In this document: piece by piece, positions 51,588 to 64,000 of the stretch
Position numbering within the stretch: position 1 is the stretch's first letter
Layout of the letters: each line of letters opens with the position of its first letter
DNA from: Syngnathus acus
Taxonomy: Eukaryota; Chordata; Actinopteri; Syngnathiformes; Syngnathidae
Direction of reading: 5' to 3'
NCBI RefSeq assembly: GCF_901709675.1
Contig: NC_051089.1
Location: 5,498,476 to 5,562,475, forward strand
Length of the DNA: 64,000 bases
Made by a program: the position numbers and the translations under genes
Notes under the pieces: generated by a model
The model's input: only the letters and a program-made list of their open reading frames with translations
Told to the model about the DNA's origin: nothing
The model's database searches: none

Positions 51588-54500
51588 TCATATGTCTTCC
51601 CCGAGTAGAAGAGGCTGGAGGAAAAGGCCGGCGGTCCCCAAGATGCACACCAGGACAAAAACCCACAGGAAGATGCGGTCGATCACCATGGCGACGTATT
51701 TCCAATCATCCTGAACCTGTGATATGTGCGACAATAAACAAGTAGGTGTTTGGTATACTTGAAATGACAGCTATTCATATTTTCACAATCGCAAATCTCC
51801 TTGTCTAGCAGCGTATCAAGGCTGACCTGTGAGAGGCAACACTGTGAAAAGCATCTCTATAGTGAAGGAAATAAAATAAATAGTAATGAAAGAAGCTAAG
51901 CTAACTGTTAGCTCAGGTAAGAACATCTTAAGTTCAATGGTTTGTGAAATCAACCAAGAGAGGGAAAATGCTCAAAACGTGTTTGCGATCTCTCACCTCC
52001 TTGGCCTCATTCTGCATTTTCATGTTCTCTGCGATATACTTGACGCTCTCAATGGCCTCCCTGATCTCGGGGGAGAACGGCAGAAGGGTCAATACTCCCG
52101 CATCCAAAGACTCCGAGCTGGAGCCTCCGCTAAGGACCCCTAGGCAGCTCAAGCCGCTGCCTCCTCCAGAGTCCGTTGGCAGCTTCCCGGACCTCTGGTG
52201 CCAGCAGCGTTCCTCGCAGCACAACGAGCCCGACCCGGCGCTTTTGGCTAGCTCGTTTGCGTTCAAGTTGTTGAGATCGGAAAGCTCCGTGTCATTCGGG
52301 GGCTTCTGCCGGTTAATTAAGCTGGACACCACGCCGGAGGCCAGAACCTGTGTTTTGTGTTGGGACCCCGAGTTGTGAGCGCCGCACGGTCTGGGGCGGA
52401 TCATCTGGACGCTCTCGTTCGTCTTCTCCGGGTCTCTCTCCGGTCGGGTCATGAACATGACTTTGGGAAGCAGGCCCAGGAAGACGCCCCGCACCCACCG
52501 CGGCATGGTGTGCGTTTTGGGCGTGCGGTAGTGGACGTTCAGCACGAAGACGGTGATGACGATGGAAAGGGTGACGAAAATCATGGTAAAAAGGAGATAC
52601 TCGCCGATCAGCGGAATGACCAGCGATGTGGAGGGGATGGTCTCGGTGATGACCAGGAGGAAGACGGTGAGGGAGAGCAGCACAGAGATGCAAAGTGTGA
52701 CCTTCTCGCCGCAGTCGGACGGCAGGTAGAAGACGAGCACGGTGAGGAAGGAGATGAGCAGGCAGGGGATGATCATGTTGATGGTGTAGAAGAGCGGCAG
52801 ACGGCGGATGTAAAGCGAGTAGGTGATGTCCGTGTAGATCTCCTCGCAGCAGTTGTACTTGATGTCGTGCTTGTAGCCGGGGGCGTCGATGATCATCCAC
52901 TCGCCGCTCTCCCAGAAGTCCTTGAGGTTGATGGTGGAGCCGATCAGCACCAGGTCGATCTTGGCCTTGTCGTAAGTCCACGAGCCAAACTTCATGGTGC
53001 AGTTCTGGTAGTCGAAGGGGAAGTAGGTGACGTCGATCTTGCACGAGCTCTTGAAGATAGCGGGAGGGATCCATGTGACCTCGCCGTTGTACCGAAGCAG
53101 AGCTTTCGTCTTGTCATCCACCTGGAAGTCACCGACTGCACTGTGGGGAGAAATGGACGACGAAGGGGTTCTCTGAGGTGAGTTTATTTATTTATTTTGC
53201 TTAAAAATAAAAAACAAAAGACTCACTTATTGTAGAGCACGATATCAGGCTTCCATATCCGGTTGGACGGCACACGTATGAACTCGACACCACCGAAATC
53301 TCTTGGATTCCATTTGAGTTTGTAGTCATTCCAGATCTAAAACATTACCAGTAAAATATTTAAGGTTAAAAAAAAAAAAAAACGGAACAATATCTGAACA
53401 CAGATAATATGAGGACTCTTCTGTCGCGAAACTCATTTTTATGTAAATTTACCTACCGAGCAGGTGACAAATTAAAACCATTTGGTGGCTCAGTGGTGGA
53501 TAGAAACATAAAGATTTTAGTGCCTGGCGCAAGATAAAAGTTAATACAAAAAGAGCACATAAATTGCACCATATAACCGAAGATGAAACATAACATCATT
53601 CACACGCCTCCTCCCACTCCCTATAGAAACAATAAAAAGAAGAGACAAGTTATTCAGTTAGCGCTGAAAGTAAAATGTGTTGAACGGGCCTTTTTGCTCT
53701 TGGCAGTCCTCGCAAGAGTCTTAAAGGCACAATAGAGAGGCAGACAGCGGGTGCTCTAAAACTTGCACTTGATTAAATGTTGGGGGGGGGTCTTGTCACC
53801 TCCCTTTTAGTATGAATGAAAGTGTCTGCACAAAAACAAAGGAGTAAAATACGTCATGTTTAGACCCGAGGCACTATATGGGACTCTTCATTAAGTATGA
53901 GAGCAGGATCAAAAAGCTTTATAAAATAATGCAAATGCAAATAAGAACAATGATAGGAAACTGGAAATTAATTATAATTTATAGCACAAAAATCTGAATT
54001 AATCATTTGCTCACTGAACTGAAGTCTCAAGCGACTTCAGAAACGTATTTTTCCAAATGTGTGGTCCAATTCTGAATCGTTTGACTTGCAGTTTTTTTTT
54101 TTGTCCAGCTTTCTTGTGATCTGTCAGATAATTAGCAAAGACACCGATGCACTTAAACAACAACCGTCACTCTTCATTTAAAATCCAATGCATCCATTTC
54201 CTCTGTTTATCTGGGCCCAAGTTGCGATGCCTATCAGGTTTTAAGAACCTGGACTACAAGGCATTTCCCCCTCATCTCCATAAATACTTCAAGATTGTTT
54301 TCGTCATGCCCCATGACAGAGGAAAGGCTCCATACTGGGCACCCTTTGTGACCCAATAGTGACGGTGAACTTACGTGTCTTAGCCACAGGTTTGTCTCCA
54401 TGATCTGGTTGACTTCATCCTGAGAAGGGAGGAGCAGAAAGGATTTTAGAACAAGACATGCTGGAATATTTTAGCAGCAAAAACAGAGACAATGTTGTCT

Positions 54501-55678
54501 CGGCATAGTGCCCCCCCGTGATGCTTGCGTGCTCCTAGCATTCTGGGCTGAGCAGGTGAATTTACCTAAGTTGTGAATTTTTTAAATGGGATGATCGGGA
54601 ATTGTCCTTAATAAACTAAAAAAAACTACCTCAAAATACATATTCAGTTTCCTGGCTTTGACTTTCAATGGCAGGCAGTTTACGGGGTACAGAGAATTTT
54701 AAAACAACATTTCTTTAGCTTCATAGCATAATTGCCCAAGTCATTTTTGAATGTCCAGGAAAAAAGACATTAATTCCACAAACAAGAGTCCAGTTGCTTG
54801 CCTCGTTGCACTCTTCAGTCATCTCTTTTATTGATATTGACAGTAAGTTCAAAATCGAGCAATTTTGTTAGTAGATTAACAATTCGTAGCGTCCCATTTA
54901 CAACGGTGCCCTTCCAGTCAACTGCCGCCACTCTCTGATCAATATGAATTTCAGCCAAACCCAAAATTGTCAAGCTGCCAACTTGCACTGTTTCTCATCT
55001 GATGCAATTCCTACTCACCACTTTGACCAGCTGCGACATGGAGACCTCAAACTGCACAATGACTGGCTCAGACACGTTCTCCACCGGTCGAATAAACTGG
55101 TTGTACTTGGAGAAGATGACGGAGAAGAGCTTGTGTTCGCCCTCTGAACATGCGCCTCCTGAGGTCACAGGACAGATGGATGGCCACAGACAGACAGAGA
55201 TACAAAACGTATCAAATAAAAAGAGACAAACTATATTGAAAAAAAAATATATATATATATATGCCATCATAATCAGCATCAATCATAATCATTATTCAAA
55301 TAAAAGATTATTTGACAATTTTGTAAAATAAAGAAATGCAATTTCAGAATGCTTGTAAAAAGCATTTGTAAAGACGAAAAATGTAAAAAGCATACAATTT
55401 TGCAGTGGGTGTGCAAAACAGACAAACAAACAAAACTACTTTAATAATAATGTCATTTATATAATCATTTATTTTTGTTTTACGCTTTTTCTGGGGGTCA
55501 CAAAAATTGTAATAACCATTATAGTTGCCTATGTTGCAGGCTTAAAACAAACTAAACTGTGTTTCCAGTCAATCATTCTATGTTAAGTCACGGAACAGGA
55601 ACATTCTGACTTACCCTGAAGATGCAACCAAAAGACAGAACAGGTGGACGCAAAAAAGAGGCAAAAATTGCCTTTCAT
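51588..55678 (-). CDS. chrna3: Neuronal nicotinic acetylcholine receptor alpha-3 subunit
   Basis: Six coding exons, minus strand, in transcript order: 55615-55678, 55019-55158, 54375-54419, 53227-53336, 51997-53140, 51588-51716; 543 residues. The agonist-binding alpha subunit of ganglionic (alpha3beta4) receptors. Visible: signal peptide ([11 protein letters not shown]...), the 15-residue exon 3 [15 protein letters not shown], Cys-loop C153-C167, loop C vicinal cysteines C217-C218 (KYNCCEEIY), M1 ([18 protein letters not shown]), M2 ([20 protein letters not shown]), M3, a long M3-M4 loop, and M4 ([18 protein letters not shown]). About 40 residues longer than human alpha3, mostly in the loop. 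Start is the ATG next to the signal peptide; the frame stays open upstream but is not conserved. Exon 5 is one piece of 1144 nt, unlike chrna5. Tail to tail with chrna5 and tandem to chrnb4. Confidence 0.96.
55240..55262 (+). repeat. (AT)n tract in chrna3 intron 1
   Basis: A run of A followed by alternating T and A of about 16 bp. Similar short AT-dinucleotide runs occur at about 8598-8617 (LINE 3'UTR) and 16525-16605. Confidence 0.8.
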
Positions 55679-57645
55679 TTTCCTGGCTGCTGGACGAAGG
55701 CTGCGCTGGATCCAGGCTCGGAGAAAGTCAAGAGGAAGAGTGAAAGGATGCAGAGAAGGAAGGAGAGGGAGGGAGGGAAGGCTGAGCCAGCCTCTGACAG
55801 AAGCTTGATTGCTACGGCAACCTATGAGAAGCTGATGTGACACAAAGCCATAGGTTCCTTTTATAACCTGTCCTCTATTTCTCAGGGTAAGTATGACTTT
55901 TAAAGTGTATGACTTTACATTCATTTTCTTAAAATCCAGTTGAAGGTATTGAGCACTTCAGTTGCAGGCCTTATTATAACCACAGCAAAAATATGGTAAA
56001 ATCTTAAAATATGAGATTTTATTTATTATTATTATTTGGATTAATAGTAACAGTTGTAAGAATGCAGAAGACATATAAGATCACACCCATTTAAAAAGTT
56101 CACTTATCAACTAAATAGCAAACAACACTAAGTGGCGATTAAAACAGATACGGACAACGTGAGTAAAGTTTCTCTGTCAGTTATGTGAGGATTCATTTTA
56201 GAAATATGCCTGTCATTGTGCTTCTCAGCATCTTTTTTCCCCCTGAATAAACGCTCCACTTTTCCTCCTGCCAGAATGATTTTCCATGATGTCCTTCAGT
56301 GAGACGAACGAGCTCTCCGTTCGATAAATTTAGAGGCCTTCGCCGACATGAAATGAGGAGGCGCCATATGGGAACTCCAGCGCTGACACCGGACCCGTGA
56401 GAAAATATAGCTCCATCATAAAAATGCTTTGTGAGGTTTGTTTTGGTGTCGTCTATGTGGTGGCTAATTGTGTACATCCTATCCATCACACAGACGATAT
56501 TTACAACAAGAACAACAAACAGATTGAAAAGTCACGGTCTAGTAAAGCATATAATAAAATGTATCTCACCCTAGTAGCTAATGACATCAATGCATAGCCA
56601 ATATTAATGACGCATCCCTTCTGATGGATACTCGTGATCTGCAGTTATTTTTAAAAACAAGTCATTAAAGTTCATTTGGACAAAAAAAGAAGGTGGGGTT
56701 AGTTAATTGCAATCTCGTGATGAAGCTTTGGCGAAATGGGCGACAGTCTGCAGAATCTCTTAATGAGCACACTCAGCACCATTTAATGAGCGGTGAATGT
56801 AGTGTGTGTGTGTGTTCGTTCTATTTGAAGTACCAGACGAGTGTAGTGATAGTGTTGAAATGAAATTCTGATCTGCGATAAATCAATTAATTTAATTAAT
56901 TTGGGTCATCTTTTGAAGCTATACCGTAGTTAAGTCTGATATAGAAAGATTGTCTTCTTCTGAGAGGAAAAGGGAGGTGTGTATTTGTTTATTTGTTTGA
57001 GTCAATAGCACATTTATTGAGATACTGATGATACATATATAAAGCCAAAGTGTATTTAAAAGGAAAGCCTTTGTTTATAATAATATTAAATTACAATATA
57101 ATTAAATAATATATGACTGTAAATCTTTTTTAGTTAACCAGTGTCTGTAAAAATGTAAAAGTAATGATCTGAGTGAGAATATGAGTCCGCTTGCTTCGCA
57201 TAACTTCCAATGTACTTTATACAACGGTGCCTTGATTTATGAGTGACCCGACTGATTTTTTTGCTCTGAGGAAAAATTCTAGATACAAGCGCTAAATGGT
57301 GACTACAAACTCAACTTAAATCACTTCACAACAAGAAGCAGTTTGGCAGATTGTGGGGCTGGAACCAATTAATGGCAATTCCATTCATTTAAATGGAGGA
57401 AAATGATTTGGCCTACGGATGTTTTCCTTTACAATTGTGGTCACGGAATGAAATAAACCTCGGAACTCAAGGCACCAGTGTGGTGTTCTTCTTTTAACAA
57501 ACACTCATTCAGGCAGTTTCTTCTTCAGCGTCACAAAAAAAGCCAAAGAAAAAGCCGATCACTCGAGTTTAATCCTTAATCCGTGTTGTCCCGCAGATTT
57601 GCGACGACTTCTTCCCGAACAAAGATGGTAAAAAACCCACACTGA
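55679..57645. other. chrna3 upstream region / chrnb4 3' flank
   Basis: Should contain the chrna3 promoter on its left side and the chrnb4 3'UTR on its right (a minus-strand AATAAA lies at 57013-57018). A MITE sits at about 57227-57476. Otherwise I see only AT-rich DNA with no coding signal. Confidence 0.45.
57227..57476. mobile_element. Decayed Tigger/pogo-like MITE
   Basis: The left end reads CGGTGCCTTGATTTATGAGT and the right end, reversed, CTGGTGCCTTGAGTTCCGAG. This 'GGTGCCTTGA..TACGAG' terminus is a common fish and reptile Tigger-type MITE end. TA flanks are not clear on the right. A partial copy of the same end ('gtggtgccttgaaggtcgaa') lies near 33101, and a related end near 32045-32070. 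Confidence 0.6.
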
Positions 57646-60600
57646 TCAAATGCGAGGCATCTCAGAGGTGGGCTGCTGATGTTGGTGAGACACCTGACTC
57701 TGAAAGAGGGGCTGGAGGAACAAGCCCAGCGTGCCCACCACGCACACAATCACGAAGATCCACAGGAACATGCGATCCACCACCATGGCCACGTACTTCC
57801 AGTCTTCGACCACCTGCAAGCACAAATGGGAATGCATCTAAGGGGTGAGTGGTTAATGTCTAAATTGCCTGTTGGATTTCAAAGTGGTTGCCCCACTATT
57901 GTCCCTTCCGCCCCAATTCCCGCCCATACTTAGTTGATTTTCGAAGTTCCTCACAGGATCCCTCTAACTGTGGTATTGATTTGTCAGGAACGACTCAGGT
58001 CGGATATTTCATGCATGATACGTACACTTTGATCGTCATCTTCCGCCATCATGTGGTCCGCTACAAAACGCACCCCATTCACCGCCTCTTGGACGTCTGT
58101 AGCCAAGTTTGAATTGCTTCTAAGATGGAGGTCCAAAGCACCAGGAACGCATTCCGTAGACCGCAACCCGCCTTTATTGGGGTGGCTAAGGCCCAGAGTG
58201 GGGGCACTTTTATGTCCTAGTGTTGAGAAGGCGGAGTCTGAAGGCAGGAAGGCCGAAGTCGTCTGCGGAAAACCAGTTTTGGATGTGACGGGGCAACCCA
58301 AGCCCAGAACTGTCCTCCCCGATCTCTGTTTTCGCAGCCTATGAAGGGCAGCGTTATTGTGAGGGCGTCTCATGAACAGCAAGCTCGGCAGTTTGACCAG
58401 AAAGATGAGCTTGACCCAGGGGGGCATGGTGTGGGTGCTGGGGGAACGGTGGTGGACGTTGAGCACGCATACGCTGGTGATGATGGAGAAGGTCACCAGC
58501 ACCATGGTGAACATCAGGTACTTGCCGATCAGCGGCACATCCAGAGATGTCGGGGGGACGATCTTGGAGATCAGGAGCAGGAAGACGGTGAGGGCTAACA
58601 AGACGGAAATGCACAGGGTCATCTTCTCGCCGCAGTCTGAGGGAAGGTAGAAGACCAGGATGGCTAGAGAGGTAATCAGCACACACGGAATGATCAGGTT
58701 GATTGTGTAGAAAAGTGGCTTCCTCTTGATGATGAAGTCATACGTGACGTCCACGTAGGTGGCATCCAGCGGGTTGACCGTCCGCCGGCCTGGCAGCGCC
58801 AGGATGTCCCACTCGCCGCTGGGCGTGAAGTCATCCATGCTGGCCACCTCCGTTTTCAACATCAGGTCAATCTCAGTGTGGTCGTAGGTCCATGAGCGGA
58901 ATTTAAGGGTGCAGTTTTGCTGGTCGAAGGGGAAATGCTTGACCTCGATCTTGCAGGCGCTCTTGTAGATGGCGGGCGGGAGCCAGTTAATGCTGCCGTT
59001 GGAGAGCACAATGACGTTGGTGAAGACTGTCACCTCGTACGTCCCGTCGGCACTACGGGAAGATAAAGACATTAGCACCTTGATAAGGAACTGGCTGAAA
59101 AATGAATCTCGAAGGGATATTGTGCATTGGCTCAATCCCAGTACCACCCCTTAGATCTCGTCCTGTCCTTTCCTCCTAGAAATTTACGTTAACAAGAACC
59201 AAGACGTTTCCCAATTGTCTGTAAACTGGTATGAGATAAATTGTGAAAATAATGGATACCATGGTTCGTGGAATTGCTACTAACTTGTTATAGAGGACAA
59301 TATCAGGCAGCCAGACGTGTCTGGAGGGAATGCGCAGCTTGTCGATTCCTTCGTACTTGGCGGGGTCCCACGATAACCTGTAGTCTACCCAGTGCTGAAT
59401 GCAAAAAGAAGAGTAAGTCGGACTTTCCGATTGGCATCCATCTTTATCGGTAAATATTATCGTGTCGAAGCTGTAGGCTCCGTTTGAAATGCTAACAATG
59501 CATACGGATTAATTTGAGTTCAAGACTGTTCATATTGACCTGAGTAAGCCAGACATTGGTAGTCATGATCTGCTCCCTTTCATTCTAGAATTGACAACAG
59601 AGAATTAAAAATGAAGTCACAAACGGTTTCTACGTATATACACGGCTTGAATCAATACGTACTACGCTGATGAGCTGCGCCAGAGACACCTGCAGCTTCA
59701 CGGTTACCCTCTCGGTCCGGTTGACCGCGGGGCGGATGAGCGGATTGTAGCGGTGCTCGCCTAGCAGCCAGTTAATGAGGCGCTCCTCTGAGTCGGCACC
59801 GCCACAGCCTAGACCGACAATTTGCTTTCATGACTAACAGTACACACGTACTCCAAAAAATAGCACATCGTTAGAGTACAAAAAAAGTTAGTGTTTGCCA
59901 TATGATTTGTTTTCTATTTATGAAAACGAATTGTTTTTCACGCAAATAATTATTGCAATCATTATATATCAAGTTACATAGTTTAGTTAAACCTGTAATA
60001 AGCCTGGCTAAATTTAGCTCCGCCCCCACATACATAGCTAGTCTCTCAGTTGAGATGTATCACTTCAACAAAATTCCTTGAGATCAATAATTATACTACA
60101 TTCTAATTTTGACACCGCTTTTGTGGCATCTTAGAATGTTTCAGAAAGAGAGAAAAAAAAAAACGCAAATAGGTGGGTTTTTCTGTGAAAAGCTACAAAT
60201 GGAGGATTTGAGAACAGAACCATAAATATGTGGTGGGTTATTGTATTAGCAAAACAAAATGAAGTATGTTTACTTTTCATCCATGTAAATATTATGCGAA
60301 AAAAATAAAACTAAAATAGTGAGTGTTTGTGTTGCGTCCGAAAGTGCTTCATAAATGAAGCCCATTTCTCATCGGTTAACTCAATAACAAACTCTATAAT
60401 TGGAGAGTCCTGTTCATGTTGAATTGCTACCATGGAGAACTTGAAAGTCATCAACTGTGACCTTTTCGAGAGAAAATATGACTTGACGCATCAATGATCA
60501 CAATGTTGTTTTGCTTCCAAACTTTGTAATGGCTTTGATGTTGTTGTTGTTGTTGTTGTTGAGAACACACTGTAAGTCATTAGCAAGCCAAACACCGCCT

Positions 60601-61515
60601 GTCTAATGTTGCAATACATGCTAGCGCATCTGAGCCTTCTGTGTTCTGGCTGGGATGCCCACCATGACTCGTACCCCTGCTGCTTCAGTTAGCAGATGGC
60701 ATGTTATCAAGACCTCAGGGGATCACAATCAAACATGACAACAGGCAAAACCCAAGTGAACTTGCTATTTCACCCGCTGTGTGCATGGTTGGTGTGTTTT
60801 TATTCACGTGCACCGAAAAAAATGGAGCTTATGAAATGTAAGGCGACTGTCAAATTTCTACTTGAGCTTCTTTGAGTTGCTTAGTTTTAATTCATGGATA
60901 AGGCCCAAAGTAAAGTTATTAATTATAAAAAAAAAGTCATTTTGGTATTTGAAAAGTGCCCCTCCCATTGTTAAATTGAGAGGGATTGGTAGAGCACATT
61001 GTTGACTGGACAACACACTAAATTGCAATATTACATGTGACAGTGTCATTTGCGTAATTACCAAGCTATGTTAATAAGATCAAAATCCACCCCAATAAAC
61101 CTGAAAAGAATACATCATTTAAATAATGACTTCTACTTTGCTGTATTTGAGAAAAAAAATCCCCCGTTTTATTTAAGTCTAAACAATATTCATGTTCTAC
61201 AAATAACATCTTATATTGTTCATCTATTATGCCAGCGAAATTTTGGTGTCTTTAATTTTTTTTTTTTTCCTCATGAAATACATGTGCCCTGATCAATAAA
61301 GGTCGTAACACAGCATCAGAACACACTTAAGGTCCACTTTTGCATGAACCATATTGTGCAAAATCTTGGGACACAGTACGACAGAAAATAACATTAAAAA
61401 AAAAATAAAAAAATAGCCATTACAGTTCCCTATGTATAAATTACTAATGAGCTGAATAGGACTTACCGTGTATTAAAGTGAAGACACACGCGACAATAAC
61501 GAGATTAGTCGTCAT
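57646..61515 (-). CDS. chrnb4: Neuronal nicotinic acetylcholine receptor beta-4 subunit
   Basis: Six coding exons, minus strand, in transcript order: 61467-61515, 59663-59808, 59540-59584, 59285-59394, 58026-59052, 57646-57813; 514 residues. The structural beta partner of alpha3 in ganglionic and habenular receptors. Visible: signal peptide ([16 protein letters not shown]), [23 protein letters not shown], the 15-residue exon 3 [15 protein letters not shown], Cys-loop [15 protein letters not shown], no vicinal cysteine pair in loop C (as expected for beta), M1 ([20 protein letters not shown]), M2 ([20 protein letters not shown]), M3, M3-M4 loop, and M4 ([18 protein letters not shown]). Exon 5 is a single 1027-nt piece. 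All donors are GT. The donor after exon 3 (GTCAAT) is weak. Same strand as chrna3, about 2 kb upstream, as in mammals. Confidence 0.96.
60538..60560 (+). repeat. (TTG)n microsatellite in chrnb4 intron 1
   Basis: About seven TTG units following 'ttgatg'. No other notable structure nearby. Confidence 0.85.
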
Positions 61516-64000
61516 TTTAACGGTACCATGTAGTCATCGGGACCAGTGAGCTTGCGAAGTCTCAGAGCGTCGCTCCTCTGGCCGGACAAGCCGCCAGCGG
61601 CGCACCCCGATAAGGAGCCAGCAGCATGGAGCGTTTGTCTGTAGACAAAACCGTCGGCCCAAAAAGTGTCACAAGACGCTCCATTGTGATATAACTTTGT
61701 ACAAAAAAATTAAAGAACAACAAAAAAGAAAGATTCGTGGTGCGTACTTTGGTGGTTCGTTCGTCCGTCCATCCAGCAGGAAAAGCGACGTGTCCGCTCT
61801 TGAGGCGTCTCAGGCGGCTAGTGAGCGCCCAAGACCTGCCCAGTTTCTTTTTAGGCTGGAGCGCTCATGTCTTGTGTCGGTTCTGTTAACAAACTCTTTC
61901 TTGCATCCTTCCACTCTATATTCAATGAGGCAATGTGCGTATGTTTTAAACACCAAATTTTGACAGAAATACTTTTAAAGGTATTTTAGTCAAATCTTTC
62001 CACACAATTGCTTTATTTTTATGGACGCCCCTCCTCCCCACCCACAGAAGGCCAAGCATCCGTTATTTATTTTTATGTGTTTGGTGCTGTAAACTTATTT
62101 TAACAACTTTGGGTCCTGTTGCTTGAGAAAGTTTGGAAAAGACGGATGTTGTGCAATTGTAACTCTTCAGCGCCAATTCTATTCCAGGGGTTTTAAATAT
62201 GATTGAATTATTTTTATGTAATATTTTTGTAACTTATTGTATTTTTTTATCATTTTTCTTTAATTTTACTTCAAATTCTATCCATTTTATTTGAGGATAG
62301 ATGGTGTTTAATTAATGGCGAGATGTTTGTAATTAATTTCAAAATGTTCTTTGAGTTTGCTATTATTTGCCTCTTTAGTTGTCTGGAGCTTCATACACCC
62401 AGCAGAGTTACCCCATGGCAAACTAGGTTTGAGGTGTGGGGGACCAGACAAAGCACGGCTTAGGAGTTTGATCACGTCTCGGGGGAGATGATGGGACATT
62501 GAGTCCAAGTGTTCCCTGTCTCAATTGTTGAGGAGTTGTGCCTTTCGGCATGTACAGTATTTGCGCTCCGAGTAAGTGTGATGGAAGAGAAATCACAGAA
62601 GTGCTGCCATCGCATTGCCGTCTTGCACCACTACCCCCCCCCCCCCCCCCCACACACACACACCAACGTCCATATATCACACCGACAGTTCATTACCTGG
62701 AGTGCTGCATGGGCTCCAGCTCCCTGCAACCTCGCCCTCATGCGAAATTATCGACTGATCCTGTCGATTGCTTGTCTGATTGATTCATGATTTGCAACCT
62801 ATTTTTACCGCATAGGGAATTGTGGAAATATGATTTAGGCCTATTTGTCACCGTCATAAAGATTTGATAGCTTGACAGGCATTTTGTAAGTAACGTTCTT
62901 AACTGTCATGCGAGTGTAATTTCAACAGATAAACTCACTCGGAACTCTGAATACACGTGACACGGGCTTTTCTATGAGAGGCGTTACCCTTTCAGATTGC
63001 AATGCGAGGCTGTCGAGAGTTGAATTTCAGCTTTTGCTTATTGTCTTTATGCTTTATGATTGGTTATCTCCTGTCATTGCAAAATTATGTTAGGTTCGAT
63101 GAAGCCTTTAAATTAATTGTTCAAGCCCTGAAATGTTTCTGGTACTCCACCGCTTTACTCTGTGGAGTATGTTCCTTTTATGTTTTAGAGTTTTGTTAGG
63201 TTTTGCTCAAACTTATGTTGAATGATTGAAGAAAGATCAAGTTCACGGGCCTGCTGTGACTTATCTGCCCGATACAGAAGGTCTAATGTATCCAAAATGA
63301 TTGCTTTGTCTTAAAAAGACTGTGACATAACCTAATGTGGAATACTTTGGCTGACTGAAAACATTTGTGTCCATTGATGTTTTTCTGACTAAACATTTGA
63401 AGGGCAGCAAGTATTTTAGGAGTGGAGGTGTAGGTGAAGATGAACTCAACAAAACATTCAACCTTGGTAGGAAGAGAACTATTTAATGTTACATAAAGCT
63501 TTCATACAAATCAGAACAGGGCATACAATTTAAACAATAATAAAAACGTCAACATAAAGCAAATAGGCAGAGAACATCTTTCTCTCCGTGCAAAATCATG
63601 TATTTTTCATAAGTCTGCTTGTAATAGATAAATGGACCGCGCTGAGCCGATGTAATCGGATGAAGGTTATCTTGTGGAGCCTCCGAGTTCCGAGGGATCT
63701 GTTGTTGCTCAGGCGACTTAACCAAGTCAACTGGATCCATAATTGCATTCGAAGCACAGTGTATTTACTTTGTTGTGGCTGGAGGCAACATGAGGCTGCT
63801 GTGAGAGTCCCGTAAATGAGCGCATCACTCCCCTAATGCCAAAACGGTTTACAGGGCCGGAGGGATACAAGGGGGGATGGGGTGGGGGGGGTCTGGCTGA
63901 CAATGACGGAAAAAAAGCCCAGACTTCAAACAATTAGCTAAGAGGACCCATGTCGCGTTAATCAAAGCTGGTCTACTATGACTATGCTGTGGACCTGTTA
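61516..64000. other. chrnb4 upstream region, no gene seen
   Basis: The first 150 bp are moderately GC-rich and probably include the chrnb4 5'UTR and promoter. Further right the DNA is AT-rich with a C18 run followed by (CA)n (62634-62663). The short frames match nothing I recognise. Confidence 0.5.
62634..62663 (+). repeat. C18 homopolymer followed by (CA)n
   Basis: Eighteen C (62634-62651) run directly into about six CA units. A similar C18 run occurs at 36449-36466 in nptn intron 1. Confidence 0.9.

Noticed and set aside
52313-53181. Long alternative frames over chrna3 exon 5 on both strands
   Set aside because: Compositional shadows; the chrna3 frame carries all receptor motifs.
55679-55924. 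In-frame extension upstream of the chrna3 signal peptide
   Set aside because: Not conserved and would place the signal peptide about 80 residues in; the ATG at 55678 fits the family.

Overview
The window is vertebrate nuclear DNA, almost certainly from a ray-finned (teleost) fish. Genes are split by GT-AG introns. Proteins are closest to vertebrate families. UDP-glucuronosyltransferase (UGT) genes have coding regions held in one exon, as in the fish ugt5 group. The repeats are fish-type: an L2/CR1-like LINE, TA-flanked MITEs and a (TGGA)n tract. I cannot name the species.

Layout, left to right. 3.0-3.7 kb: first coding exon of hcn4 (minus); the rest of the gene lies left of the window. 4.2-8.8 kb: a near-intact LINE (plus) inserted just upstream of hcn4. 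10.0-15.7 kb: rec114 (plus, 7 exons). 17.2-36.6 kb: nptn, neuroplastin (minus, 8 exons, including the Np65-specific first Ig exon). 38.2-39.0 kb: a short CALHM-family channel gene (plus, 2 exons). 39.9-41.5 and 43.1-44.6 kb: two tandem ugt5-like genes (minus). 46.3-61.5 kb: the neuronal nicotinic receptor cluster chrna5 (plus), chrna3 (minus), chrnb4 (minus), in the same order and relative strands as in mammals. A broken UGT fragment lies in the tail-to-tail gap between chrna5 and chrna3. The last 2.5 kb shows no gene.

HCN4-REC114-NPTN and CHRNA5-CHRNA3-CHRNB4 are separate clusters on human 15q24-25; here they lie within 65 kb with CALHM and UGT genes between them. The three nicotinic subunits would be expected to co-assemble (alpha3/beta4 with alpha5 as accessory subunit). 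The other genes are unrelated in function: pacemaker channel, meiotic break formation, synaptic adhesion and glucuronidation.

The most interesting signals are in chrna5. Its loop C lacks the vicinal cysteine pair that defines alpha subunits. It has an extra 160-bp intron flanked by near-identical 9-bp direct repeats, absent from the two paralogues in the same window. It also has a GC-AG intron. In nptn, tandem splice acceptors 12 nt apart would add or drop exactly the residues DDEP. I found no wholly new biological system. All exon joins were derived by eye from reading frame, splice consensus and family knowledge.
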